A stretch of 64,000 nt of DNA from Heliocidaris erythrogramma. Its lineage: Eukaryota; Echinodermata; Echinoidea; Camarodonta; Echinometridae. The stretch lies in the NCBI GenBank assembly GCA_025617745.1, contig CM046873.1, forward strand, positions 27,727,410 to 27,791,409. Direction: 5' to 3'. Below are positions 52,781 through 62,696 of this stretch, in pieces (the first letter of the stretch is position 1; every line of letters begins with the position of its first letter). Position numbers and translations under genes: made by a program. Below the pieces are notes generated by a model. It did not search any database, was not told the DNA's origin, and was given only the letters and a program-made list of their open reading frames with translations.

Positions 52781-53595
52781 CACTAAAGGAAAAAAGAAAC
52801 TTATAAAAGTTCAAGAGATCACCAAATTAAATTCTCTGCATGGAAATGTACCAAATTTGGATATAATGTTGATTCAATGCATGGCTTTAAATGACAGTCA
52901 ATAACAAAAAGTTTTCTTCAATGCCACAAAAGAAATGTGCACTGAAGCAAAGGACTCTCTAATCCCCAAGTCACAAAGACAAACTGCAGCCTTGTACACC
53001 ATATGCATGTCAATGAATGAAACAAAAGAATTTCAAAAGGGATTTGCACCCCTCGAGCAAGAGGATATTGATGTTTTGCCATGGTGCGCCCGTTCACCAG
53101 ACCTTTCCCCAATTGAACATCTCTGGGAAGAGCTTGGTCGACGTGTGTCAAGGCGTGACAATCAACCCATCAATAGGGAGACGCTCATTGCAGCACTGCA
53201 AGAGGAATGGAACAATGTTCCCCAGGCTACCATCGCGAATCTGATCGGAAGCATGCGAAGACGGTGTACAGCTTGCCAGCAAGCTAGAGGTGGACATACT
53301 GGCTATTAATCTGTTTGGATATGAACTTGCAAATCCCTTTTGAAATTCTTTTGTTTCATTCATTGACATGCATATGGTGTACAAGGCTGCAGTTTGTCTT
53401 TGTGACTTGGGGATTAGAGAGTCCTTTGCTTCAGTGCACATTTCTTTTGTGGCATTGAAGAAAACTTTTTGTTATTGACTGTCATTTAAAGCCATGCATT
53501 GAATCAACATTATATCCAAATTTGGTACATTTCCATGCAGAGAATTTAATTTGGTGATCTCTTGAACTTTTATAAGTTTCTTTTTTCCTTTAGTG
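52781..53595 (+). mobile_element. Tc1-like element, internally deleted, with identical 268-bp TIRs
   Basis: CACTAAAGGAAAAAAG begins the element and its exact complement ends it, flanked by TA on both sides (52779-52780 and 53596-53597), the Tc1/mariner target duplication. The inverted repeats 52781-53048 and 53328-53595 appear to be identical base for base. Only 279 bp remain between them. They encode the C-terminal part of a Tc1 transposase (see next entry). Loss of the rest makes it non-autonomous. TIR identity indicates recent movement or conversion, probably driven by a full-length relative. Confidence 0.93.
53049..53309 (+). pseudogene. Tc1 transposase C-terminal fragment
   Basis: The frame gives WCARSPDLSPIEHLWEELGR, then RRVSR, ALQEEWNNVPQATIANLIGS, MRRRCTACQQARGGHTGY and a stop. 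PDLSPIEHLWEELGRRV and the ..QEEWNNVPQ..SMRRRC..ARGGHT pattern are diagnostic of the DDE domain end of Tc1-type transposases. The N-terminal DNA-binding helices and the two catalytic Asp residues are deleted; the upstream part of this open frame is TIR sequence. Confidence 0.92.
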
Positions 53596-53599
53596 TATT

Positions 53600-54078
53600 A
53601 CATCCACCCGTTACAAGTCAATTTATTTCAATAGTAAGAATGCAGATTGCATACATTAAGTGTTGCTAGGTTGGGCAAGCCAAAAGGTATGTCCAACCTA
53701 ACAACGCCTAATACATGCAATTCAAATTTTGACTATTGAAAAAGAATAGGTTTTACAGGTGAATGTAACAGTTGGTCAATAGGCAAAGGTGTATAAATTT
53801 GAATACATTACGAAAATGGCCTATGAACGATGCAGGCTATCATGATGATGAACAGTGAACTCTGCTGTATGATGGGGAGCCCTATGTCTGTGCACCTAAG
53901 GTTTTGACCTGAAAATGAACATGAATTTCTTTAATATTCCTCTAAAGCTTTATTTTACATTATTCCTGATATTCTAAAGAGTAAGTTTGAAAAAAAATCT
54001 CATCAATATTAGAACAAAAACAATGCCATTTTCACAAGAAACAGTGGCCGTATCATTTCAACATTGAAAAAACATTGG
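53600..54078. other. AT-rich intergenic spacer
   Basis: It contains a short inverted pair around ATACATTAAGTGTTGCTAGGTTGG and CCAACCTAACAACGCC (about 53650-53720) and nothing recognisable otherwise. Confidence 0.5.
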
Positions 54079-54414
54079 TGCCCATGTCTGCGCACTCATT
54101 CATTTTGCACGCAGTTCGGGAGTTTTGACGTGAAAGACATTTTGAGGCTTGTGAATAAAATGTCTGAAATAAGACCGTTTTTTTCATTATTTTGACTAGT
54201 TTTTTGGGCATTATCGTGAAATCTGTCACCAGAGACAAAAAAGATCTGGGGTACAAGATTTCTTCTGACAAGCGATTAGTCTCAACACTGGGTCTGAGGC
54301 CAGCATTTATTTAGTCAGTTATAACGATTTCAGATCGAGATCACATCTCTATATACTTATCGTCTTTTCTGTCACCACTTTTTAAACTAAATTAACTGTA
54401 ATTAACCTGTATAT

Positions 54415-54814
54415 TCCATCAACCCCTCTTTTCCCTCCTCTTCAAAACCACTCTGCCACTTTTAGACAGTTACCTATTCACGCAATAGATTAATACATGT
54501 ATTTCATATCGAGATCGCATCTCTATCGTCTTTTCTGTCACCAGCGCGTGTTAAAGCATTGCAAAAACCCATAGGCGGAGACAGAAAAGACAATAAGATT
54601 AAGACTGTCTATACCTAGTCGTCTTTTCTGTCTCCGCCTATGGGTTTTTGCAATGCTTTAACACGCGCTTGTGACAGAAAAGATGATAAGTATATAGAGA
54701 TGTGATCTCGATATGAAATACATGTATTGATCTATTGCGTGAATAGGTAACTGTCTAAAACTAAAAGTGGCAGAGTGGTTTTGAAGAGGAGGGAAAAGAG
54801 GGGTTGATGGAATG
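54415..54814. mobile_element. 400-bp palindromic insertion inside the left foldback arm
   Basis: CCATCAACCCCTCTTTTCCC at the left and GGGAAAAGAGGGGTTGATGG at the right begin long inverted arms centred near 54606. The central stem includes TCTCCGCCTATGGGTTTTTG and its complement. The right foldback arm runs uninterrupted from GTATATTCCATC into the block ATAGCTAGAAGGTCCGATAG at this point. It therefore preserves the empty site. Confidence 0.85.
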
Positions 54815-54834
54815 GTTACAGCCCTATAGCTAGA

Positions 54835-55115
54835 AGGTCCGATAGTTAGCGGGTCCAATAGACCGACACCCAATAGATAGAAGGTTCGATAGACCGAATG
54901 TACGGAAGGGTCCAATAGACAGACGGTTCTATAGACCGAATCGGCGGAGGGTCCGATAGTCCGAAGGTTCTATAGATCGAATGTCCAACGGGGTCCGATA
55001 GACAGAAGGTCTGATAGACAGAAGGTCCGATAGACCGAATCGGCAAAAGGGTCCGATAGTCCGAAGGTTCAGTAGGGGTCCGATAGTTAGAAGTTCCGAT
55101 AGACCGACAATAACG
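54835..55115. repeat. Minisatellite, left arm (GGTCCGATAGACCGAAGGTT type)
   Basis: Alternating units such as GGTCCGATAGTCCGAAGGTT and CTATAGATCGAATG give a composite period of about 45 bp, each half about 20 bp. Open frames on the minus strand with RSIEPSVYWTL repeats are translations of this array, not genes. Confidence 0.88.
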
Positions 55116-55395
55116 TAAAAACGGTAAAATAAGTGAATACAATTAAGTTTTTAATAGTTTTATCTCATAAAAGGAAAAGGGTAATGCCTTATCTTTTTCT
55201 ATGTGTACTGTAATAAGCCGATGCAAAAAAAAAATGGGGAACTTAAAGTTTTGTTTATAATACATTTTCAACATGTTAAAAGTATTTTTATCGGAGCATC
55301 ATCATCATCACCGTGGGGCGGGGGTGGTCCACCCATGCATCTCAGCCCCCCCCCCCACGGTTAATTTTGCCACTAAACCGATGTATTGGCAATGG

Positions 55396-56034
55396 GGTAC
55401 GCTCCCGGGGGGGGGGGGGGCACTCAACCTGTTTTTGGATGTGGGTGTGCCGCTGCCAATCTCAAAACAGGGGGCTAATGAGCTAAATGGTTATTGAGGA
55501 AGCTCATTTTTGAGGGTCTAAGGAGCTAAATGGTTAATCAAGGAAGCTCATTTTTTGAGGTCTAAGGAGCGAAAGGGCTCATGGGCAGAGCTAATTTTAG
55601 CTGCTCGCGATCTCACTACTTTGGTACACACATACGGGGCATGAGCTGAGTCAGCGGTCGCAGCGCTGTTTCTAACGCTGTACATGCCGCGCCACTGCAC
55701 TGACTCGATGTCGCATGCAGATTGATCTCGCTGAGTCGCCGCTAGCACTAGTAATACCGCGTTCAGTTAGGGGGCACTAGGCCGCCCAGCTCCCCCGCTG
55801 CGCTGGCCTGGAAGGCTAGGGAGCGACCGTTCCCGGACAATAGGCTGTGCGCATTGTTTTCTCATATTCTAGGGAGCGAGTCGGAAGCCAATCGAGGTGC
55901 GGTTAGTGAAAATCTGAAAATCGCATATCATGGGAGCGACCCGAGAAGGTTGAAAATGGGGGACGTCACAGCGGCACATACATGTGTGACATATATATGT
56001 GAGTGCCCCCCCCCCCCCCCCCCCGGGGGTACGC
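55396..56034. mobile_element. Repeat with inverted GTACGCTCCCGGGG..GCACTCA ends
   Basis: The left end GGTACGCTCCCGGGGG, a G run, then GCACTCAACC is mirrored by GTGAGTGCC, a C run, and GGGGGTACGCTG on the right. The interior is more GC- and CpG-rich and contains about two tandem copies of a 46-50 bp unit (GAGCTAAATGGTTA..GAAGCTCATTTTT, 55478-55570). No transposase was found. Confidence 0.65.
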
Positions 56035-56989
56035 TGACCATTGTTTGAAACATGGAAATCTAATTATATGAAATTATATTGAAAATATTCAATTTAGTTG
56101 CAAAAAAACGAGGTTCCAAAACAGCCCCCTACCTTATCTCATCCATTTCTTAAATGAATAAGATGCAAGGTACAATGCTTCTGACTATTTTTGTAACATG
56201 CACTATCACAAACTGATCATGTACCACACTTTCTTATAATTTCAAATTGTATAATATCCTGATTGTAATACTTTACAGATATTTTATATGCAGAAGGATT
56301 ATTTATTTGTTAGTGTTGTGTTTTTTTTAATCTTATCTTATTTTTCCCCGAGTTGCGTCAGTTAAAATTATTTTGATATAATTACATTAGATTTAAAAAA
56401 AAATTTTAATTGTGTCTTAGGTTATAATTATCTAAGTTATTTATCACATTTAACTCCGTTCTTTTTCTTTCTGTTAATATTCACTTAACAAAGCAATTAT
56501 CTATGTATTTCCAACTTTTGATGTGAGGTCATGTAACCTATCAAAAAAGTAAATATTGCTAAACAGTGTTAAAGGAAATTCAAAATAATATCAATGACTA
56601 CATGTGAAGTCAAGAAATATAATGATTACGAGTGATATTATCAATGTTTGTCTTGTTTCTAGGATTTTTTATCAATATATTTATAATGCAATTGCCTCCA
56701 ACATTGATGTAAAGCCAATCTGCAACCTAAACACATCACCCTTTAGTACTTATAGTAATGAAATTAAAATTAACATCATCTAATATTAACATTTAATGAT
56801 TATCCCATATATTCAAGACACTTGAAATTTTCAATAATCCCCTGTCTAATAATGAATACTCTGTGAAAATGAATTTAGAGTCTGATTGTAAATATTCAGA
56901 ATGTAATTAGGCCTATAATGTATTTCTATATTGTATTTGTGAGATCAACTTGTAACCCATGTACATTTCAACTTCTGGTTGCGATGCAT

Positions 56990-57030
56990 GAGATTTTTTA
57001 ATAAAGACCATTTTATCTATCTATCTCATC
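56990..57030 (+). repeat. Possible non-LTR or SINE tail ending in (TCTA)n
   Basis: TTAATAAAGACCATTTTATC is followed by TCTATCTATC repeats, as at the 3' ends of some retroposons. The upstream sequence shows no recognisable reverse transcriptase. Confidence 0.3.
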
Positions 57031-57146
57031 TATGGTGCACACTAAAGCCCCGAGGCCCATCATGCCCGAAGCATTTTTTCTAGTGGAGCAAGCTGAGGAA
57101 AGGGCGTCCCCTTCAAACACAAGTGTGTGTGTGTGTGTGTAATTAT

Positions 57147-57198
57147 GTTTTTACAGACGTGTATCAATCAGATATGATTGATACACGTCTGTAAAAAC
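57147..57198. repeat. Perfect 24-bp hairpin with 4-nt loop
   Basis: GTTTTTACAGACGTGTATCA and four further bases pair exactly with the 24 bases after the loop GATA. It follows a (GT)n repeat. It may be an extruded cruciform or a tiny palindromic element. Confidence 0.9.
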
Positions 57199-58273
57199 CC
57201 GATGTTATTTTTTAAACAAAGAAATCTTATGGGGGCGCACTTTATAGGTGAATTTTCATTTAAATGTAACAAAAGATAAGATTCTGACAACAAAAGATTC
57301 TACCCAATAAAAATGAAATTGTTTCAATTAGGCCCTACCACCTTCTTGGGAGGGGGGCGTTTCCATTTTTTTTTTTTTTTTTAAAGGGTTGTCAGGTGAT
57401 ATTTTCCTACCAGCTATGATGTCAGCTTTTATACTTTTTTGAATGTTCACCGACTACACCCATACTACTACCTTGTGGCAAATTTTAGTCTGTGGACTCT
57501 GTCGGGTAAATTATGCCATTTTTTTTGGGGGGGGGGGGGGTGGGGGAAATCGAGAATAGTCGGATACCTCACTGCCCGAATATTATGATATTCAGGCTTG
57601 TTGTTGCTGCAGGATGTAAGAGGTGCTTGCTGCAAGAAACAATCTAGGCCTAGTTTCTTGATTGTATGAGCGAGCAAAGCGAGCGAACGAGAGAGAGAGA
57701 AAAAAAAAAAGAAGAATTTTGTATCCTGAGAATAGGTTCTAGCGTATTGTTATTCCGTTCTCACAATGTGTGTAACATGTTATCGGCATCTTCCGTTCTC
57801 ATATTGGGAAGAGACTATTGGTCACAGGCCATTATTTCTGAAAATTCATCTCTTTAGCCCCTTTAGGTCAACTTGCCGTTCGATTCTTTTCAGTTATGTT
57901 GCTAACATTCTTTGATTAGAAAAATAGCTAGAGATTCAAGATGCAAACCAAATAACTTCCATAATAATATGACTTATTAATATAATTGGCATTAGTTTAT
58001 ATACATAAATATGGCGCTTATATTAATAACTAATTAATATCAATAATGAAAATATCATGGACATTGGTAAATAACCCTAATAATGCTAGTGAGCGAAGTT
58101 TTTGAATTTTTGTTTTCTTCTCTTTCCTTTCCGATTTCTTTTCTTTTTCTCTTCTTTTCATTTCTTTTCTTTTCTTGTTTCCTTTTTTGCTTTTTCTTTG
58201 GTTGGAACGCCCCCACTTATTTTAACCACTTATTTTTTACCCACTTATCATTTTATCCACTATTTTACCCTTT

Positions 58274-58590
58274 TTACGTATTTATTGTCGGTCTATCAGA
58301 CCTTCTAACTATCGGACCCCTACTGAACATTCGGACTATCGGACCCTTTTGATGATTCAGTCTATAGAACCTTCTGTCTATTGGACCCTGTCGTACATTC
58401 GATCTATCGAACCTTCTATATATCAGACCCGTTGGTCATTCGATCTATAGAACCTTCGGACTATCGGACCCTCCTGCCGATTCGGTCTATAGAACCTTCT
58501 GTCTACTGGACCCTCTCGTACATTCGGTCTATCGAACCTTCTATCTATTGGGTGTCGGTCTATCGGACCTTCTAGCTATAGGGATGACCC
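58274..58590. repeat. Minisatellite, right arm (inverted copy)
   Basis: Reading the minus strand gives the same ordered units as 54835-55115, including ACACCCAATAGATAGAAGG at one end and GGGGTCCGATAGTTAGAAGG at the other. It is longer by about one composite unit. The two arrays have diverged by point changes and unit number. Confidence 0.88.
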
Positions 58591-59074
58591 CGATGGAATA
58601 TACAGGTTAATTACAGTTAATTTCATTTAAAAAGTGGTGACAGAAAAGACGATAAATATATAGAGATGTGATCTCGATCTGAAATCGTTATAACTGACTC
58701 AATAAATGCTGTTGAGAGAGTAGCTGATAGCTAGCTGTGCAATACGCTTGTTTCGCATCGAACAAAGAGATCCATTGAAAATCAGTGAACCGCAGTGTGT
58801 GTGGAAATTCAGGTACGGAATACTTTATGTCTCTAGAGACAGATTTCACGATATGGCCGTTTTTTGCATGAATACCTATCGCTATAATAAAGAAGAAAAG
58901 TTTCGTTGTTCGTTGCGTGTTTTGTTTTATTAGAATTGCGCAGTTACGCTTGTGCGCAGACATGGGCACTGCGCAGACTTGGGCACTCTAGCCATACTCC
59001 AAAGCCATTTTATCAATAGGCCTACATGTACATGTACACTGTCACTGTATGAGTGTGTTCTGTCAGATATCCTT

Positions 59075-59300
59075 GGTGGTATTCTGAGATTTATTTTATC
59101 TTGATTTTAGTGAAAAGATTTTAATTGTCATAACAACTTTTAAATTGCAACATTTCATTGGTGTTTGCGCAGATGAATTCCACATACGCAGCAACTTTTG
59201 CGCAGTCATTAACCAATGATGCGCCATAAGCGTACATTTTGTTATGACAATTAAAATTATTTCACTAAAATGAAGATAAAATAAATCTCAGAATACCACC
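59075..59300. mobile_element. MITE with GGTGGTATTCTGAG ends
   Basis: GGTGGTATTCTGAGATTTAT starts it and ATAAATCTCAGAATACCACC ends it. The arms continue for about 60 bp (TTTTAGTGAAAAGATTTTAA against TTAAAATTATTTCACTAAAA). The interior has TTGCGCAG motifs. It is 226 bp with no coding capacity. Confidence 0.85.
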
Positions 59301-59579
59301 CATTGTCTCTGGCTAGTAAAGTGAGAGATGGACAGTAATTCACAAGTCTGTCTGATTGGTTTCGAGCCCTTGGTCTCAGACGGCACATATCTCCTTGACC
59401 AAGGCCTCTCCAGAGCTCCGCCAAGGTGTTAAAAAAAGGGTACTGTGTAGGATGCTAAAGTCAAATTGTTATTAATTAGTATGAGCCCTGCAGTAGATGC
59501 CGAATTGTATTTATCATGTTCATGATGGACTGCATTACATACGCACTATATGATTGCATACTGTAACTTTATGGTCGCG

Positions 59580-59990
59580 CCTAGCTAGCCTGTGCATCTA
59601 CGACTACGCCTGTGCCTGTGGAGTGCAGTGTGAGAAAGTCGCGCCGCTCGCTCGAATCATGCCTGTTCTCAATAACTCACTGTAGTGTTGTACAATTACA
59701 AACTTACGTTACAGTTACACTGTTACATGACCAAATTCCATCATAATGTACCATTACTAGATCATTAATAACATTAGCAGATATCTAGTTTTATATATGA
59801 TATAATGCAAACATAAAATCATATTTTCTTCATCAATTTGGGTAATAATGGACAGAATAACTGTTGTTTTACCTTAAAATTTGTTTCCTCCGACCACCGG
59901 CACAAGGCAGACTCTCTCTTTCGACGCCATCATCAATACACCTAGTCTGAGTCGCAGACGTTTCCTTTGTGGGAAGTTGAGCCGAGTTGT
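59580..59990 (-). promoter_or_regulatory. CpG-richer segment with candidate minus-strand first exon
   Basis: Around 59580-59660 the sequence is unusually rich in CG (GTCGCGCC, AAAGTCGCGCCGCTCGCTCG). On the minus strand near 59935, GATGATGGCGTCGAAAG opens MASKERVCLVPVVGGNKF then stop, right before AAG|GTAAAAC. That frame closes before the donor, so it would have to be noncoding or spliced differently. It could be a noncoding first exon of the minus-strand ZSWIM-like gene; evidence is weak. Confidence 0.25.
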
Positions 59991-60209
59991 GCAATCGTAA
60001 AACAATATGATTTACAGGGCAGGGGCCGGAGCGTTTTGGAAATTAAGTGGGGGGCTGATCTAATTTCACTCATGACAATTTTCAAATATTTTTTTCCAAG
60101 ATTTTGTAAACGTGTCTACTTTGGCTTCGTCAAACGGAGGGTTCCTCAGTGTGCGCCCCCTCCCCTTTCTGAAATGCGCACTGGCCTTTCTGAAAATCCT
60201 GTATCCGCC

Positions 60210-60365
60210 CCTGGTTTTTACAATTTTTACAAGGATGAGATGTCTGTGAAACTAAATATAACATATGGTGTCCCTCAAGGTTCTGTTCTTGGGCCAACAA
60301 CATAAAAATGACTTACCTAACTCGTCAAACTTTTTCAATTTCAGATTATCGGCTTCGGCTTCATA
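60210..60365 (+). pseudogene. Non-LTR retrotransposon reverse transcriptase fragment
   Basis: ITYGVPQGSVLGP is the conserved LINE reverse-transcriptase block before the catalytic YADD-type motif. After a frame shift near 60300, NDLPNSSNFFNFRL matches the INDL..FRLFADD region that follows in Jockey/CR1-type elements. The catalytic aspartates read as SASA, so it is dead. It is preceded by a GGATCCGCCCC-type repeat (about 60010-60215). Confidence 0.85.
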
Positions 60366-60675
60366 ATACTTTTGATATAAACAAAAATAAATCGATTTAC
60401 AAATAATAAGTGAACATATCGGAAGATCCAGGAATGGTGTAATGCAAATAAAGTCACATTAACCTATATATATACAGAAAACGAGTTATGATGAAACTCA
60501 AACTGAGGTACGGGGTAACCGGCCTCGCTCATATTAAAGGACCGCTATCCATAACGCGTGACTAAATGAATAGCGAGCGGACGCCAGCAATACTCAGAAA
60601 GCGTGTGAGAGTATCAGGATCATCAGTGAGGTCTCTGCATTATTGTTGTACCAGTATACGCATTCAAATCGATTG

Positions 60676-60854
60676 GGGGGGGGGTCCACCCAAGGCCGTA
60701 CGCAGAAATTTTTTCCTGGGGGGGCAAGATGATCGCTTTTTATTATTGGATCATTTAAAAGTCTAAAACCAGATTTTAAAAAATATGGTTTTTAAATTTC
60801 TGGGGGGGGCAACTGCCCCCCCTGCCCCCCGCTGCGTACGGCCTTGGGTCCACC
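60676..60854. mobile_element. Palindromic element with GGTCCACCCAAGGCCGTACG ends
   Basis: The left end GGTCCACCCAAGGCCGTACG and the right end CGTACGGCCTTGGGTCCACC are inverted copies. Just inside lie AGAAATTTTTTCCTGGGGGG and AAATTTCTGGGGGGGGC. The second is in direct orientation, so the interior is not a simple palindrome. It is about 180 bp and non-coding. Confidence 0.75.
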
Positions 60855-60894
60855 TGGAGAACATGTACTTATTCTTGCAAATTAAAAAACGGTG

Positions 60895-61092
60895 TTACAC
60901 GGGGGGGTATGGGTGTTCCAGTCCATAATTCTCTGACAAGCCCACAAAAAGTTTTCATTCTATTAAATGGGGGGGGGGGGGGCATAATCGACCAAAGGGC
61001 GGATCCTTTATGGTCAAAATGCATACGTTTCTTTCAAAGGGTGGGGGGAGGAGGGACGGGCCGGAGTGCCCCCCCCCCCGGATCCGCCAATG
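60895..61092. repeat. G/C-run dispersed repeat, second copy of the 10.4 kb family
   Basis: GGGGGGTATGGGTGTTCC, CATAATTCTCTGACAAG, a G run of about 14, GGGCGGATCCTTTATGG and CCCCCCGGATCCGCCAATG recall the 10389-10680 repeat. Confidence 0.7.
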
Positions 61093-61099
61093 CCGCGTT

Positions 61100-62300
61100 C
61101 TTAAACTAAAGGCGCACCTCTCGCCCTGAGGCTAGCTCCGCGAGCAAGTGATCCCATTCGCACTAAAGTATTAAAAAGTATCATCCCTATCTGAGGTGCC
61201 CTTTTCTTCCTCCTTTAAACCAATATTTCTAAGAATATGGATAATAGATTGATGAAACAAATTTATCGTAGGCCTAGCTACTCTGCTTTTTGTTTAATAT
61301 TTTTTTTAAAGAAAAGAGTCTGTGAATAAAGACTAAATCCGAGCCCCGCGTCAACAAAACGTATTTGTAACTACAAGTTACTGTAACTTCTTTCGTAGTA
61401 TGCGTGACCAGAAAGGTTACAAGCAGCTGCTATGCATTGATACAGTACGTAGAAATGTACTGGTATCTCATTTTGGTATTTCACTGAAGTGATCTCTATC
61501 CATAATTTTAGAAATAACCCGCATAATATATATTGACATTCCCAGGCTCATACTGCCTTTGACCCAAACAAAATTGGTTACCATACATATCCTCACAACC
61601 CACCCCAACCCACATGACTGTGGGCAAGCACTACCTCAAAGCCTGTGCCACGGACACATATCGTTGATTACTACTGATATGAATATGCGTAGAGAAATTG
61701 AGTAATCCCTCTCCGTGTATATGAGTTCTCTTGCTGTATTATTATTCTGCAACAAAAACTTGCGAATTAATTTTGCGAAGAAAGAATTTGACAGGACCGA
61801 AATTGTGCCTCGGAAAGGTAAGTTTACTCATTGCATGTGATCATCAATTTGATATAATATTTTAAGTATGATAAAACTAGGTATCTGATATATCCTAATT
61901 AAATTTTAGAGGCTGCAGTAGCTCGTCAAGGCCCAAACCACTCATCCAACTAGGTTATGATTATCACACTACCATGACTACAGTACAAAAGTCACTAGTT
62001 TTTGGCTGGCGTGGCCGTGGTGCTACGACGTGCTGCAGTCGCAGATCTTGCATAAAAAGTAGATCATTCCAGCGGATCATTAGAAAGAAATTGCCCAGAG
62101 CTCTGGCGGGACGCCCACCGGGTACGTCGCTGATCACACTCTCTGGCTTCGCGGCTTAATCTCCAGCTTTAGAATTTATGTGCTTGAAATATCTCGGCAT
62201 TATCATAATATCTCTTTAAACTTTTGAAAAAGAAAGAAATAACAGTCCAAAAGGTGATTGAAAACATGATGGATGCATGATGAAGCATGACCATCATTTA
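61100..62300. other. Unassigned region
   Basis: A donor-like GGAAAG|GTAAGT lies at about 61820 after a short open stretch, but no matching acceptor or recognisable protein was found. Sequence is otherwise AT-rich. Confidence 0.4.
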
Positions 62301-62305
62301 CTGCG

Positions 62306-62696
62306 GCAGCCCGAACACTAGACCAAAAGCTTCAGTCTCTCTGTACCGTCGGTTGTTCCGCTGAGACTTCGTCTGGCTCCACTAGACCTCCGTACATAGA
62401 GACTGAATGATCACATATCGCGTAGTGTGTGGACGATCATATCCGGAACCGGAAGTGGTTCTCTGTGTGTTTGTGTGTGTAGCATGTATTGCATGTATTC
62501 AGTGGCGTACTCGTGCAGTGTATATATGTAACGGCAACGCGACCTAAGGCTCAGGTCGGCTGATCGTCCACCTTGTTGGTGATACACGGTCGTACCGTCT
62601 GTCTATGGGGAAGGTTGAGAAATGTCAGAAATATTAAAGATTTCCCCATAACAGACGGTTATTTCTGTCTACCCGAACACGTAGTGTTCGGGCTGC
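62306..62696. mobile_element. Foldback element with GCAGCCCGAACACTA ends
   Basis: GCAGCCCGAACACTA (62306-62320) is inverted at 62682-62696 (TAGTGTTCGGGCTGC). Inside is a second stem, ACCGTCTGTCTATGGGGAA with TTCCCCATAACAGACGGT (about 62594-62661). It contains no coding sequence. Confidence 0.6.

Larger units (their letters stand above)
54079..58969. mobile_element. 4.9 kb foldback structure with minisatellite-bearing arms
   Basis: GTGCCCATGTCTGCGCAC at 54079-54096 is repeated as its complement at 58952-58969. The same order then follows on both sides: diverged sequence (ATCGTGAAATCTGTC), CAGCATTTATT..GTCAGTTATAACG, CACATCTCTATATA, CGTCTTTTCTGTCACCAC, TTAACTGTAATTAACCTGTA, then a minisatellite of the GGTCCGATAGACCGAAGGTT type. 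Arms are about 1.0 kb (left, with an insertion) and 0.7 kb (right). The middle (55130-58250) holds smaller repeats and no transposase. This is the architecture of foldback elements such as the sea-urchin TU family, but it could also be one arm duplicated and inverted. Confidence 0.75.

Noticed and set aside
53148-53441. 97-codon minus-strand frame starting MCTEAKDSLI
   Set aside because: It is the right TIR of the Tc1-like element read inward; an identical start occurs in the left TIR because the arms are identical.
54658-55142. Repetitive protein with RSIEPSVYWTL units
   Set aside because: It is a translation of the minisatellite in the foldback arm. The same happens in the inverted array at 58.3 kb.
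61974-62159. 61-codon basic open frame near 62 kb
   Set aside because: It has no similarity that I recognise and no splice support, so it was not listed as a gene.
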